Made by a program: the position numbers and the translations under genes. Positions 1 through 8,427 of a stretch of 64,000 nucleotides of DNA are shown here, piece by piece. Under the pieces are notes generated by a model that searched no databases, was not told the origin of the DNA, and saw nothing but the letters and a program-made list of their open reading frames with translations. The stretch lies in the NCBI RefSeq assembly GCF_017301615.1, contig NZ_CP059066.1:1-64000 (forward strand), read 5' to 3'. The stretch is from Koleobacter methoxysyntrophicus (GTDB lineage: Bacteria > Bacillota > Thermosediminibacteria > Koleobacterales > Koleobacteraceae). The stretch's first letter is position 1. The number at the start of each line of letters is the position of its first letter.

Positions 1-262
1 CAGCAAAATCTTTCGGGTTTTGTTGTGTATACTGCATACTCTTCAGGCGAGGCTTCGATATTCACGATTAACCGAATCGTTTCCGGCCTGCAGTATACCG
101 CGCCCCTGCGGAGCACCCAGAAGAAAAGAAGCTTCGCCTTCAGAAAAGCCGAATTTTCTTTTTCACAATATCGATGTCCAGCGATTCCTGGCGCAGGCAT
201 CAACTTTGTTGGAGCGTTTTTCAGGATCCCTTCGGCCCCGGGTTTGTTCAGGAAAACTTCAA
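1..262 (-). pseudogene. Frame-broken 3' tail of the VirB4 ATPase gene
   Basis: Read on the minus strand, this stretch continues the VirB4 protein, but only if four single bases are removed. Each extra base duplicates its neighbour: the C run at 264-267, the GG at 196-197, the T run at 154-157 and the TT at 68-69. With these removed it reads a typical VirB4 C-terminus (QGFEVFLNKPG, then RQESLDIDIVKKK, FGFSEGEASFLLG and NIEASPEEYAVYTTKP) and runs off the window. Four indels in about 200 bases, all homopolymer-type, fit either sequencing error near a contig edge or a decaying gene; I cannot separate the two. Confidence 0.7.
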
Positions 263-1926
263 ACCCCTTGCGTGATTGCGCACATTGATGTATAGAGTTT
301 TCTCGCCGTTCTGAAGGCGTTAATAAGCCATGCAGAGGCCAGCTCTTCGTTGATGGCGTTCTGGGCTTCATCTATTACTATCCGCTTGGGGGTCTGTACA
401 TCTTTCAGCACAAAATTATCCCAGAGCCACTTGGTTGTAATGAACAGGCCCACCGGCTTCATGACCTCTTCATCGAGCCCTGCAAGCGATATACAGAAAG
501 CAGGGGTTTTTCCCAGGTCAAACGAACTCTGGCCGTCGAATATAGCCTGCGTCTTTATCGGGCCCTCCCGCGTAAATATTCTAAGTGTTTCCGCTATGAC
601 CTGCATATCCGGAGATTGTTTCAGTTTTAAGTAAAGGTCATACAGTGTAGGCATTTCCTTTTTGGTCCTTTTTACGGTCAGCCGACCGTTTACCGTCAGC
701 TTTTCAGTTGTAAACAAACTTTCGGGGTCTTCGCTTATGCCGCGTTCGGTATAAAGTTCCTTGATTGCTTCCTGCAGTTTAATTTTTGTCAGACCTGCCA
801 GGAGTGCAGGGTCAACAGCTTTTATCATGACCGCAACCGCCGCAAGAGCGGCTGTTACTGCCCTGTCGAGATCAACATATCTTCTGCCGTTTTTGTCTTC
901 AGAAATGTCGCAGTCAAAAACGTTTATTTTCAAGCTGTCTGAAGAGCCGAGTTTAATATAAGGACAGCCGAGCGCCGCAAAGAGCGGTTCGAATTCGTTC
1001 TGGTAGTCTATTACGGCATGTCTTATGCCCTGGATGACTGAACGCAGAATTAAAAGCTTAATTGCAAACGATTTCCCGGAACCCGAACGGCCGAAGACCA
1101 CCATGTTCGCATTTTCCAGCCCGGGATGCCATGCATCGTAAAAAACGGGTTTCCCGTACGAATCACTGCCCAGGATGACCCCTGAGCTGTGGCGGATACC
1201 GCCGTGTCCGAAAGGGAAGAGGTCCGCAACACAGGAAGTTTCCATATTCCTGAAAGTATCACGGAAAACGGGTTCACAGTCCAGCGGTGTGGCAAACGTC
1301 AGTGCTGAAGCCTGACGGTTGTCGGCCGCACGCATGAAAATAGATTTCCCTGAAAAATGCTTCAGCATAACGGACGCAAAGCGCTGCATTTTTTGAAGGT
1401 CGCAGGAGCTGACAACTGCCTGTACACTCACGCCGTGCACTTTTTCCTTCTCGCGGCGGACCCTGGCTATCTGCTCGCGCAGGTCGCGGATCTGATCAAG
1501 CATAGCCATTCGTTTGTTTTCGTTTTTTTCCAGGTAATAATCCGACTCGATCCCGCTCAGCTCACGTTGCAGCGCTTTGAGAACATCGGCCTGATCGGAA
1601 TTTGATATATGAATAGCCACGTCGCAGTCAGCATCACCAAACTCGGCCAGGTATAAGTTATCCATCATTCCCGCATAGGTGGATATACCGAGAAACTGGG
1701 CGAAAAACGACCGGTAATACCTGACGGGATTTGCCGTTTCGCCGACCTCTACCCAGTAGTCGGATGCTTTTCCGCTGATAGTGGTATCGCCCGGAATGAT
1801 TTCTTTTATAAGTGATGGGAAAATAAAGTCCCTGATATTTTTAGCCGTTCCGGGTAGAGAGGGCTTCTTTGTTTGAGTTTTTTTTGCTTTCTCCTTCTGT
1901 TTCTTCTTCAGAAAAATCTTCTTCAC
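259..1926 (-). CDS. VirB4/TraE-type conjugation ATPase, C-terminally truncated
   Basis: This is the ATPase that energises pilus assembly and substrate transfer in type IV secretion; it works at the cytoplasmic face of the membrane. The 555-residue frame has a Walker A motif GRSGSGKS at residues 279-286 and a Walker B motif RIVIDEAQN at 515-523. The frame stops right after CAITQGV, just where VirB4 proteins continue with QGFE, and the missing tail lies in other frames further on. A charged lysine-rich N-terminus overlaps the preceding gene by about 86 bases, so translational coupling is likely. The preceding gene encodes the usual N-terminal VirB4 domain as a separate chain. Family assignment is firm; whether the protein is functional depends on whether the frame break is real. 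Confidence 0.88.
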   Translation of the reverse strand: MKKIFLKKKQKEKAKKTQTKKPSLPGTAKNIRDFIFPSLIKEIIPGDTTISGKASDYWVEVGETANPVRYYRSFFAQFLGISTYAGMMDNLYLAEFGDADCDVAIHISNSDQADVLKALQRELSGIESDYYLEKNENKRMAMLDQIRDLREQIARVRREKEKVHGVSVQAVVSSCDLQKMQRFASVMLKHFSGKSIFMRAADNRQASALTFATPLDCEPVFRDTFRNMETSCVADLFPFGHGGIRHSSGVILGSDSYGKPVFYDAWHPGLENANMVVFGRSGSGKSFAIKLLILRSVIQGIRHAVIDYQNEFEPLFAALGCPYIKLGSSDSLKINVFDCDISEDKNGRRYVDLDRAVTAALAAVAVMIKAVDPALLAGLTKIKLQEAIKELYTERGISEDPESLFTTEKLTVNGRLTVKRTKKEMPTLYDLYLKLKQSPDMQVIAETLRIFTREGPIKTQAIFDGQSSFDLGKTPAFCISLAGLDEEVMKPVGLFITTKWLWDNFVLKDVQTPKRIVIDEAQNAINEELASAWLINAFRTARKLYTSMCAITQGV

Positions 1927-2671
1927 CCCCCAGAAGTTCTTTGATTAAAGGTGTTGCAGAACGCGAAACAACACAGAAAGCTTCCGCATAGTCAGCTTTT
2001 TCAATGGGCTGGATATTAGCAAGCTGCCTGCAAAGTGTTCTGTATATCATCTGCAGAACCTCGTGTCTGGTAAGCTGTGTAATACGCAGGCCTACGGGAG
2101 ACAGCGCGGCGGTCAGAATGTTCCTTGAATCTTCCAGTTCCTGACGTGCAATCAGCTCGATGTTTTCTTTTTCTTCTTTCTTTCGACGTGCGGAAATTAA
2201 CGGGTTCCTTTCTAGAGTATAATCATGGCGCAGGATAATGTAATATTTTCGTGTTCTGTGTGCCGATTCTTCAAATTTCTGGCGGAAAAAACCCACCAGT
2301 CTTTCAGCTGTATCCTGCAGTTCCTCTGTTGGGGCCGATTCTGCGAATGCTTTCTGCTGCCGGATGTATTCGCTCAGGTCGAGATACTGCGTCTGGACCA
2401 GAAGCGTAAGATTACATTTAAGTGAGGCGACCGCGCTTCTGAAAGCGTTCCATACGGCGTTCTGTTCGCCGGCGGATTTCAGGGCCAGGTTGATCGGGTC
2501 AACCTCGAGGACCAGCCTGAAGCGTCTGCCGTCGAGGTCTATCAAACCGTCGGGCGCAATTTTTCTAAAGCTGAACAGTTCGCTGATCTTATCGGGCGGT
2601 TTCCTGCGCGTTTTGAACAGGAAAACAGCAAGCCCGGCGATAATAATATACGAAAGGATGGTTTCAAACAT
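1841..2671 (-). CDS. Separate VirB4 N-terminal-domain protein (TraC/TrsD-like conjugation protein)
   Basis: The 276-residue protein starts with one membrane segment (about residues 5-20, ILSYIIIAGLAVFLF). It is followed by a soluble domain resembling the N-terminal, non-ATPase half of VirB4/TraC proteins: a GLIDLDGRRFRLVLEV strand pair, the conserved DLSEYI stretch, and a YYIIL strand after a basic region. The C-terminus is acidic then basic and overlaps the start of the ATPase gene. It has no nucleotide-binding motif of its own. Gram-positive conjugative elements commonly place such a protein between PrgI and VirB4, and that is the order here. The role in the transfer channel is inferred from family and position. 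It could equally be annotated as a hypothetical conjugal transfer protein. Confidence 0.7.
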   Translation of the reverse strand: MFETILSYIIIAGLAVFLFKTRRKPPDKISELFSFRKIAPDGLIDLDGRRFRLVLEVDPINLALKSAGEQNAVWNAFRSAVASLKCNLTLLVQTQYLDLSEYIRQQKAFAESAPTEELQDTAERLVGFFRQKFEESAHRTRKYYIILRHDYTLERNPLISARRKKEEKENIELIARQELEDSRNILTAALSPVGLRITQLTRHEVLQMIYRTLCRQLANIQPIEKADYAEAFCVVSRSATPLIKELLGGEEDFSEEETEGESKKNSNKEALSTRNG

Positions 2672-2696
2672 TTTTCAACCTCCATTTTTTGCATTT

Positions 2697-2996
2697 TCAG
2701 GTTAACTTCCGCGGTCGAAGCCGCTGAAGCAGCCAGTGAAAAATGTAAAGGTATAAAGGCAGTTTTGTTGTCGGCTCCTCAAAAAATGATACAACAACAC
2801 TCAAAATAACGGGTATACCGTAGTGAATATACCTGAATACGATCCACGGGCCCGGAAGAGGCGGTACGATTTTTGCCATCTGTACAGCCAAAAATATACC
2901 GAAACTCAGCCAGCCGATCTGTATCAGGTCAAGCCCCAGTATATACTTTTCCCTTTCACCCGTTTTGTATGGCAGCGGATGTTCCTGTCCGTACAT
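2697..2996 (-). CDS. PrgI-family conjugation membrane protein
   Basis: This is a 99-residue protein with two hydrophobic helices (about residues 26-47 and 57-70) and a basic C-terminus ending RLRPRKLT. Size, the N-terminal GxxxKxLxGLxxxQ-like lead-in (YILGLDLIQIGWLSFG) and the position directly before the VirB4 pair match the PrgI family, found in type IV secretion operons of Gram-positive conjugative elements. It is preceded by a good ribosome site (aggaggg, about 8 bases upstream). Known members are thought to be VirB3-like inner-membrane components; the same role is inferred here. Confidence 0.75.
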   Translation of the reverse strand: MYGQEHPLPYKTGEREKYILGLDLIQIGWLSFGIFLAVQMAKIVPPLPGPWIVFRYIHYGIPVILSVVVSFFEEPTTKLPLYLYIFHWLLQRLRPRKLT

Positions 2997-3054
2997 TTTT
3001 TGTCCCTCCTAAAAAAAAATAAAAATAAAATAGGGAGCCGAAAAACTCCCTGTT

Positions 3055-3402
3055 TTACTTGTAGCCGAACAGTCCGGCAATCCAGCCCACGACCACTTCG
3101 GTTCGAAGCAGTACAAACAGGCTGAGCACAAAAACAAGCAGTCTGCCTTTCATTTCAGCAAGTGCCCGGCCGTCACCGCCGGAAGACCAGAGGCTGATCG
3201 CAAGAAGGACGCCAAAAACTACAGCAAGAATCAGAGCAAGCTGCCGGACGGTAGAAACTATGTTTGCGCTCACTTTGTCCGCTTCCTTTACGATATCCTG
3301 ATCTTTTATTTTGTCCAGAAGGCTGTCGTTGTCGGCCAGAACGCTTCCAACAGAAACGAAAAGCAGAGTCAGGCAGAGCACTACAGTTAAAAGTTTTTTC
3401 AT
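3055..3402 (-). CDS. VirB2/TrbC-like pilin precursor
   Basis: The 115-residue protein has an N-terminal signal peptide (MKKLLTVVLCLTLLFVSVGSVLA, with likely cleavage after ALA/D). A short charged stretch follows, then two hydrophobic helices (about residues 50-72 and 85-107) separated by a small polar loop with GGDGRALAEMKGR. This layout is that of VirB2/TrbC major pilins of type IV secretion systems, and the position upstream of prgI and virB4 agrees. A run of G and A between genes gives an AAAGGGGG ribosome site. Sequence conservation in this family is weak, so the call rests on topology and neighbourhood. Confidence 0.65.
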   Translation of the reverse strand: MKKLLTVVLCLTLLFVSVGSVLADNDSLLDKIKDQDIVKEADKVSANIVSTVRQLALILAVVFGVLLAISLWSSGGDGRALAEMKGRLLVFVLSLFVLLRTEVVVGWIAGLFGYK

Positions 3403-3432
3403 TCTTTTTCACCCCCTTTCTGTCCAGACTTT

Positions 3433-3975
3433 TCAGGCAAGATCCTGCAGTTCAGCCGGAACCTGTCTTATCCCGGCAAAAATCTCAGCTGCCAGAATAT
3501 GTTTGCACTTTACGCCGCGCAGAAAATGGTCTGCGCATGTACAAAATCCTTTACTCAAATCAACAATGTATTCTTCTTCTGTCCTCTGGGAAGGCACAAG
3601 ATACGTACTTTTGTCCAGCTGTTTGATTTTCCCGATAAGGGAATATGCTTTTTTAGCCTTGAACTTTCGATGGAATCCTGATAGGCTTTTCGCGTTAGCG
3701 CATCAGCTTCTTTGTTCTGCTCTCTAGGCACCCAACAGAAGTGGAGGTCTTTGAACTTTTTCGCTTCTTTTTTTGCACGGTGGTAGAGAAGCCGTATTTT
3801 TTCTGAACGAACAGCATTTTGGTTATTCAGCGTTTGTGGCCTGCCGGCCGCGGCAGATAACACCGCAGTCTTCTGCAAGCTTCTTGCCCTTGCTACTGTA
3901 AGCTACCCACCCGAAGCATGCTGTGCCGCCGGGATTTTTTGGCTCGCAGAGTCCGTCGCAAAAAAACTTTATCAT
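3433..3975 (-). pseudogene. Broken RNase H-like / SWIM zinc-finger gene
   Basis: Three pieces read in the same direction. From 3975 a frame begins [17 protein letters not shown] and ends at a stop at 3823 just after GRQATN; this is the first half of a type-1 RNase HI fold with the first catalytic Asp in FFCDG. A second frame gives the last third of the same fold (NAVRSEKIRLLYHRAK, then FCWVPREQNKEADALTRKAY), so about 35 residues holding the other catalytic Glu and Asp are missing. A third frame, ending at 3433, carries a SWIM zinc finger: CTC followed by CKH in FCTCADHFLRGVKCKHILAA. The gene was probably one RNase H-SWIM fusion and is now inactive by an internal deletion plus a frameshift. 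Confidence 0.65.
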
Positions 3976-3981
3976 GAGAAC

Positions 3982-4009
3982 GCGGCCGCATATGGTTAAG
4001 TGCGGCCGC
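3982..4009. repeat. GC-rich hairpin made of two GCGGCCGC octamers
   Basis: Two copies of GCGGCCGC (3982-3989 and 4002-4009) flank 12 bases and extend by one pair (A/T), so the segment can fold into a strong hairpin. It lies between the AAA+ gene and the broken RNase H gene on the minus strand. It could be an attenuator within the operon. Two eight-base GC palindromes are unusual in this AT-rich sequence. Confidence 0.6.
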
Positions 4010-4021
4010 TGCTCCCCCTTT

Positions 4022-5812
4022 CTATTTCATTTTCTTTAACAGAACGGCTCCTTCTTTGACATCTTCGCTTGTTATTTCCATTAAAGAATCGGGATCCGTT
4101 ATACAGGATATGCCGATCCTGAAATTTTGTGCTTCAAGGATTCTGTCGATAAAGTTCCGCGCAAAGCGTCCGGAACCTTTGATTGAGCCGTCAGGTGATT
4201 CGAATTCTTTTAGAGTCGCCTTTAACATTCTGACAGCATCACCCTTTATTTTATGACCCTGCTTTTCTAGTTTCTTAATTATTATCTGGCTGATTTCTTC
4301 GGTTCCGTAGTCAGTAAATGTAAACTTATAAGGTACCCTGCTGCGCAGCCCGGGGTTAGATTTGAGAAATTTTTCCATTTCTGCGCTGTAGCCGGCAAAG
4401 ATAACTACAAAGTTATCTCTGTGGTCTTCCATGGCTTTGATAAGGGTTGATACTGCTTCTCTTCCGTAGTCCTGATCACTTCCGCCCAGAAGCGAATACG
4501 CTTCATCGATAAAGAGCACACCGCCGAGCGCCTCGGCTATTTTCTCTTGGGTTTTTGAGGCTGTCTGCCCGACATATCCTGCAACCAGCCCGCTGCGATC
4601 AGTTTCTACCAGATGGCCGGAAGAAAGGAACCCCAGGGCTTTCAGGATCTTTGCCATGTTTCGAGCAACAGTAGTTTTTCCCGTGCCGGGCGGACCGGCA
4701 AATACCATGTGCAGTGAAGGGCGCATAACTTCGTAACCTGCTTCTTTCTTTTTTAGATATGCCTGCATTGTAGCGATGAACCGCCGAACCTGCTGTTTAA
4801 CTTCTTCCAGGCCAACAAGATTATCAAGATCATTGAGAGCTTCGGTTAAAAGGTTTTTGGCTATCTGGTCCCGGTTGCTTTTGGGCGGCTCCTTCCAGTT
4901 AGGCGGTATTATATTGTCATTAAATCTATCGGCAGTGTTTTTATTTGTTTTTTTGTTATTTTGAGTTACTGTTTCTAAGTCGCGTTTGAAGATAGCGTCG
5001 TATTCTTCCTGGGTCAGCCACATGGGACCGTAAACGGTATCGAATTTTTTAAGCTTTGCGAGGTCATGGAATTTGTTTGTTGATCTGAAACACAGGGCGT
5101 TTTCTTCCATGATCCGAACGAAAGCACGTTCATATTTCAAACCCATCAGGAAATATTCTGCTATCATTGCAGCTGCAATAACACCGAGTGCTTTAAAAAG
5201 AGGAATATATATTATATTCAGGATTTCTCCCGCGTTGCCGGATGTTAAAATCTGCTGAAGCGACGGATCAAGTTTTTGTATAAAAGATGGATAATAGTTG
5301 TGAAGAAAATAATAGAGCGTATATACCGGGATAAACATCATAAGTAATTCTAAAACAGCAATAAACGTTGTTTTTTTTCTCAGCTCTTTCAGAAGTTCCG
5401 GAACATCACCAGGAGCAAACTGCCAGTAACCGTCATATCCCTTATATACAGTTGGTTCCTTAAAACCCCTCAGTATTTCGCCCGAACCTATAGTAGAATA
5501 ATACGAACAGAAAAATTTCAGCTTATCGAAACCGGCAGCTTTTAAACTGCGGTTCAACCCGTTTCGCGGGTTGTTCGATAAGAAATACAGGCTTGCCAGT
5601 GCGAATGTTATCCATAGAACGATAAAAAGGTATCCGCTGATTTCAGCTTCTTTTAAAAGGTACCATACTGCAAAGACAAGAAAAAAGCCGTATATGATTC
5701 TTGCAAAAAAAGCGGCATCAACTGCTTTTTTTAGTTTTCCTTTTTCGGATGCAATCACAGCTATAATTGATTGGCCGTTTGAACCGTTTTGATTTTTTAA
5801 TTCTTTTTTCAT
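4022..5812 (-). CDS. Membrane-anchored CbbX/SpoVK-type AAA+ ATPase
   Basis: The 596-residue protein has an N-terminal membrane part with four predicted helices (about residues 37-57, 60-80, 150-170, 195-220), a linker and a C-terminal AAA+ domain (about 325-590). Visible motifs are Walker A GPPGTGKT at 373-380, Walker [10 protein letters not shown] at 430-438, a sensor-like FVVIFAGY and the arginine-finger segment NPGLRSR at 486-492. The module matches the CbbX/SpoVK/EccA group, ring ATPases that remodel or unfold partner proteins. The membrane anchor is not typical of CbbX or SpoVK. It sits in the conjugation operon with a good AGGGAGC ribosome site and a downstream GC hairpin. The substrate is unknown; a role in remodelling the transfer apparatus or a cargo protein is inference. 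Confidence 0.82.
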   Translation of the reverse strand: MKKELKNQNGSNGQSIIAVIASEKGKLKKAVDAAFFARIIYGFFLVFAVWYLLKEAEISGYLFIVLWITFALASLYFLSNNPRNGLNRSLKAAGFDKLKFFCSYYSTIGSGEILRGFKEPTVYKGYDGYWQFAPGDVPELLKELRKKTTFIAVLELLMMFIPVYTLYYFLHNYYPSFIQKLDPSLQQILTSGNAGEILNIIYIPLFKALGVIAAAMIAEYFLMGLKYERAFVRIMEENALCFRSTNKFHDLAKLKKFDTVYGPMWLTQEEYDAIFKRDLETVTQNNKKTNKNTADRFNDNIIPPNWKEPPKSNRDQIAKNLLTEALNDLDNLVGLEEVKQQVRRFIATMQAYLKKKEAGYEVMRPSLHMVFAGPPGTGKTTVARNMAKILKALGFLSSGHLVETDRSGLVAGYVGQTASKTQEKIAEALGGVLFIDEAYSLLGGSDQDYGREAVSTLIKAMEDHRDNFVVIFAGYSAEMEKFLKSNPGLRSRVPYKFTFTDYGTEEISQIIIKKLEKQGHKIKGDAVRMLKATLKEFESPDGSIKGSGRFARNFIDRILEAQNFRIGISCITDPDSLMEITSEDVKEGAVLLKKMK

Positions 5813-5845
5813 AGAAAAGCTCCCTCCTTATTGTCTTTTGGTTTC

Positions 5846-6094
5846 TTAAAACTGTTTTTCTTTTCTTGAACCGCTGACCATGGAAATTATTAGAATAACC
5901 ATAATGATTAGAACGGGGACGTAAAACACAATATCAGGAATCATGCTTGGTGCAACATAATCTTCCAAAAGCGGTTTATTCATTGCACTACTGTAGAGTT
6001 TTTCGCGATATACTTCGAACATGGCTAAACCTTTAGCTATATTAACTGCAATACATACCGCTATTAACAAAAACGATATCCCTTCGAGCATCAT
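5846..6094 (-). CDS. Small two-helix membrane protein, unknown function
   Basis: This 82-residue protein has two hydrophobic segments (about residues 4-25 and 52-74) and a short charged tail (SRKEKQF). A clear AGGGGAG ribosome site precedes the ATG. I do not recognise a family. It lies 33 bases before the membrane-anchored AAA+ ATPase and is probably cotranscribed, so the two may act together. Confidence 0.6.
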   Translation of the reverse strand: MMLEGISFLLIAVCIAVNIAKGLAMFEVYREKLYSSAMNKPLLEDYVAPSMIPDIVFYVPVLIIMVILIISMVSGSRKEKQF

Positions 6095-6266
6095 TAAAAT
6101 CTCCCCTCTATGCTTAACTAAATTCTTCTGCCTGCGTATTGTGTCGTAACGGCATTGCAGCTTCTTTAGAGTCGTATAATCTGTTTCTTTTATGGACAGA
6201 TTCCATCTTTTTGATTTTTTTATTTATTTCAGTATTGTTTTGGCAGAAAATTAAAAGAACCCCCGC

Positions 6267-6485
6267 TCAGAGGTCTCTTTTTTGAAGTTTTTTGATCAAT
6301 TCGCTGATTCTTTTTTTTCGTTTTTCTTTTTCTATTTCATCTATATGAATTTCTATAGATAGCACATCTGACTCCTTTATGCCTTCGGGCAGAAATTCAA
6401 GCGGAAAGTCCACAGTGTGTTTTTCATCCAGCAGGAGTACAGCATAACCGTCCTCTATCCTATCGATTACTGCTTTAATTTTCAT
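6267..6485 (-). CDS. DUF3006-family protein
   Basis: This is a 72-residue protein if the ATG overlapping the upstream stop (ATGA) is used, and that coupling is why I chose 6485. It reads MKIKAVIDRIEDGYAVLLL followed by a hydrophobic-acidic pattern and a lysine-rich tail. The opening (AVIDRIEDGYAVLL) is the hallmark of DUF3006, a small family very often paired with secreted ComEC-like metallo-beta-lactamase-fold proteins, exactly as here. Its biochemical role is unknown. The frame can be opened six codons further upstream, but that start lacks a separate ribosome site. Confidence 0.75.
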   Translation of the reverse strand: MKIKAVIDRIEDGYAVLLLDEKHTVDFPLEFLPEGIKESDVLSIEIHIDEIEKEKRKKRISELIKKLQKRDL

Positions 6486-7879
6486 GGTTTGCACCACCCG
6501 CATGGCTTGTATCCTGCCTGTTCGGCTTCTTGTTTCGAATCGAAATATATTATATTTTCGGGTGCAATCTGCTTTGCATAACGGCAGTCCGGCTTATGAT
6601 ATTTATCAGATTTAATACTGCCGATGTAGGCTCCTGTATCAGATTCGACCGGTTCCTGTTCCGGCATTTCGCCAATTACTGAATCTTTTTCAGTATTTAT
6701 GCTTATCTTTCCGCTTCGAACAACAATTTCGACCGTTCCGTGGATATCTGTTCTGTAGATTTCCGTTCCTGTTTTTGATAGCTTTGCTAGTGTCTCCTGA
6801 TGAGGATGTCCATAACGGTTATTTTTACCTGCCATAATGATGGCTATTGATGGCTTTACAGTCTGCAGAAACGCATCAGAAGTAGATGTCTGTGAACCGT
6901 GGTGACCAACCTTTAGAATTACCGTTTTGTTTGTATCTATGTTCAGTCCGTGGTAAAGAATTTTTTCTTCACTTTCTTTTTCAGCATCGCCCATGAAAAG
7001 GAATACTACACCTTCGTGTTCGGTTTTCAGCACTATTGAGCTGTTGTTTGCGTCTTGAAGCGGTTCTTCGGGTGCCAATACTGCGAATTCGTTCTGACCC
7101 AGCTTTATAATGTCTCCCTTTCGTGCAAGTTTGTATGTAATATCTTTCTGATCGATTTTTTCAAGAAACAGTTCATAAGTGCTGGATGTATGCGGATAGC
7201 CCGAATCATATACTGTGCCGATTTTGATTTGATCCAGAACTTCCAGGAAGCCTCCTATATGGTCCTCGTGCGGATGAGTCGCAACCGCTATGTCGATAGA
7301 GGATATTCCGGCTTTTTTTAACCAGCTGACGATTTTCTGCCCTGCAGTTGCCGGTCCCGCATCTATCAGCATAGTGCCGCCCGGTGCCCGGATGAAAATC
7401 GCGTCTCCCTGGCCGACATCAATGAAGTGCACTGCCAGTGGTTGTGATCCGCCGGGCGGTGGAGAAGTTTTTGTGGTAATCCTGATCATTCCGTTTTCCC
7501 ATACTACTTCTTCTCCGAGTGCTTCGCCGACAAATCTCAGTGGAATGTATGTACTGCCTTCGATCAACTGGGCAGGAACGGAAAGCTTTACGGGCTTACC
7601 GTTTACATATGCTTCGCTGCCGTCAATGGTTAGTTTTATTTCCGCATCTTCTCTTTTACCTGTAACGGTTCTTGTATTGCCATCCCAGCCAACCTCACAG
7701 CCGAGTGCCTCAAAAAAGCTTCTCATCGGAACAAGCGTTCTGCCGTCTTTGATTACGGGTGGTGGTGAGAAGTTCTGTTCAACATTATTTAGAAAAACTT
7801 TGATCTGCTGGGCTTCGACTGTGGGTGTAACTGCGAGTAAGATAGCAAAAACTAAAAACAGCAAAAGCCATTTTCTCAT
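6482..7879 (-). CDS. Secreted ComEC/Rec2-type metallo-beta-lactamase-fold protein with stalk and zinc-binding tail
   Basis: The 465-residue protein has a signal peptide (residues 1-23), a copper-amine-oxidase-N-like stalk domain (about 25-135; LVPMRSFFEALGCEV and YIPLRFVGEALGEEV are its two characteristic repeats), and a metallo-beta-lactamase domain from about 148. Metal ligands are visible in THPHEDH at 201-207, with MLIDAG before and VGHHGS and MAGKNNRYGHP after. The C-terminus (about 420-465; HKPDC and PCGWC) looks like an Ada-type zinc-binding domain. Homologues are extracellular nuclease-like relatives of the ComEC C-terminal domain. The next gene, DUF3006, overlaps by ATGA. As cargo of a conjugative element it may act on DNA at the cell surface; that is inference. 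Confidence 0.85.
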   Translation of the reverse strand: MRKWLLLFLVFAILLAVTPTVEAQQIKVFLNNVEQNFSPPPVIKDGRTLVPMRSFFEALGCEVGWDGNTRTVTGKREDAEIKLTIDGSEAYVNGKPVKLSVPAQLIEGSTYIPLRFVGEALGEEVVWENGMIRITTKTSPPPGGSQPLAVHFIDVGQGDAIFIRAPGGTMLIDAGPATAGQKIVSWLKKAGISSIDIAVATHPHEDHIGGFLEVLDQIKIGTVYDSGYPHTSSTYELFLEKIDQKDITYKLARKGDIIKLGQNEFAVLAPEEPLQDANNSSIVLKTEHEGVVFLFMGDAEKESEEKILYHGLNIDTNKTVILKVGHHGSQTSTSDAFLQTVKPSIAIIMAGKNNRYGHPHQETLAKLSKTGTEIYRTDIHGTVEIVVRSGKISINTEKDSVIGEMPEQEPVESDTGAYIGSIKSDKYHKPDCRYAKQIAPENIIYFDSKQEAEQAGYKPCGWCKP

Positions 7880-7903
7880 AAAAACCGCCCCTTTTTTAAA
7901 GCG

Positions 7904-8104
7904 TTAAAACAGTCTGTCGTCTTCGCTACCACCACAGCAGTATTCACAAAAATCATCTACGAACTTTTCAGTTTCAAACATCGTAATCAGGCGTTGTTTT
8001 CTTCTTTCCAGGGCTTTTATTACCGCCCTCTTCTGTTCATAAGTTAAGTGATCATAATTATTGTTTTTCATAAAAGTCGCTACGCTTAAAAAAAAACGTA
8101 GCAT
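7904..8104 (-). CDS. Small acidic/basic protein, unknown
   Basis: This is a 66-residue frame with AGGAGG abutting its first ATG; an internal ATG at 8071 (MKNNNYDHLTYEQKR) is an alternative start. The middle is a charged helix (AVIKALERRKQRLITMFE) and the end holds two adjacent cysteines plus one other (FCEYCCGG). I recognise no family. It is the first gene of the minus-strand operon, next to a promoter region with repeats, so a regulatory role is possible but unsupported. Confidence 0.45.
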   Translation of the reverse strand: MLRFFLSVATFMKNNNYDHLTYEQKRAVIKALERRKQRLITMFETEKFVDDFCEYCCGGSEDDRLF

Positions 8105-8129
8105 TCACCTCCTTTTTTTGTATATTTTC

Positions 8130-8149
8130 TGGATATTTCTATATCCAGA
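8130..8149. repeat. Perfect inverted repeat upstream of the conjugative operon
   Basis: CTGGATAT and ATATCCAG (8-base arms) are separated by TTCT. It lies 26 bases upstream of the first gene of the minus-strand operon, in the right place for an operator. Confidence 0.5.
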
Positions 8150-8188
8150 CCAAAAATTCCTTCCACCAATCGGAAAAAATTTATGCAA

Positions 8189-8216
8189 TGCTAACGATGC
8201 TAACGAGTTGCTAACG
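8189..8216. repeat. Three direct copies of TGCTAACG
   Basis: Copies begin at 8189, 8198 and 8209, spaced 9 and 11 bases apart. Closely phased short repeats like this resemble iterons or a regulator-binding array. Confidence 0.55.
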
Positions 8217-8427
8217 GGACAGAATGATATTAAATAAAACCAGACGGACAAAATAACGCAAACCGAAACGAAAATCGTTGATTTTAGCGGACTCTACGGC
8301 ACAGAATGATACTCTGCGAACAGGCTGAAACGAAAATAAAATATACATCATTTATACTTCAACGTCATTTAAAATCATAAAACCTTTATACTCTTTATAC
8401 AAAAAAAAACGTAAAAATAATGAATAT

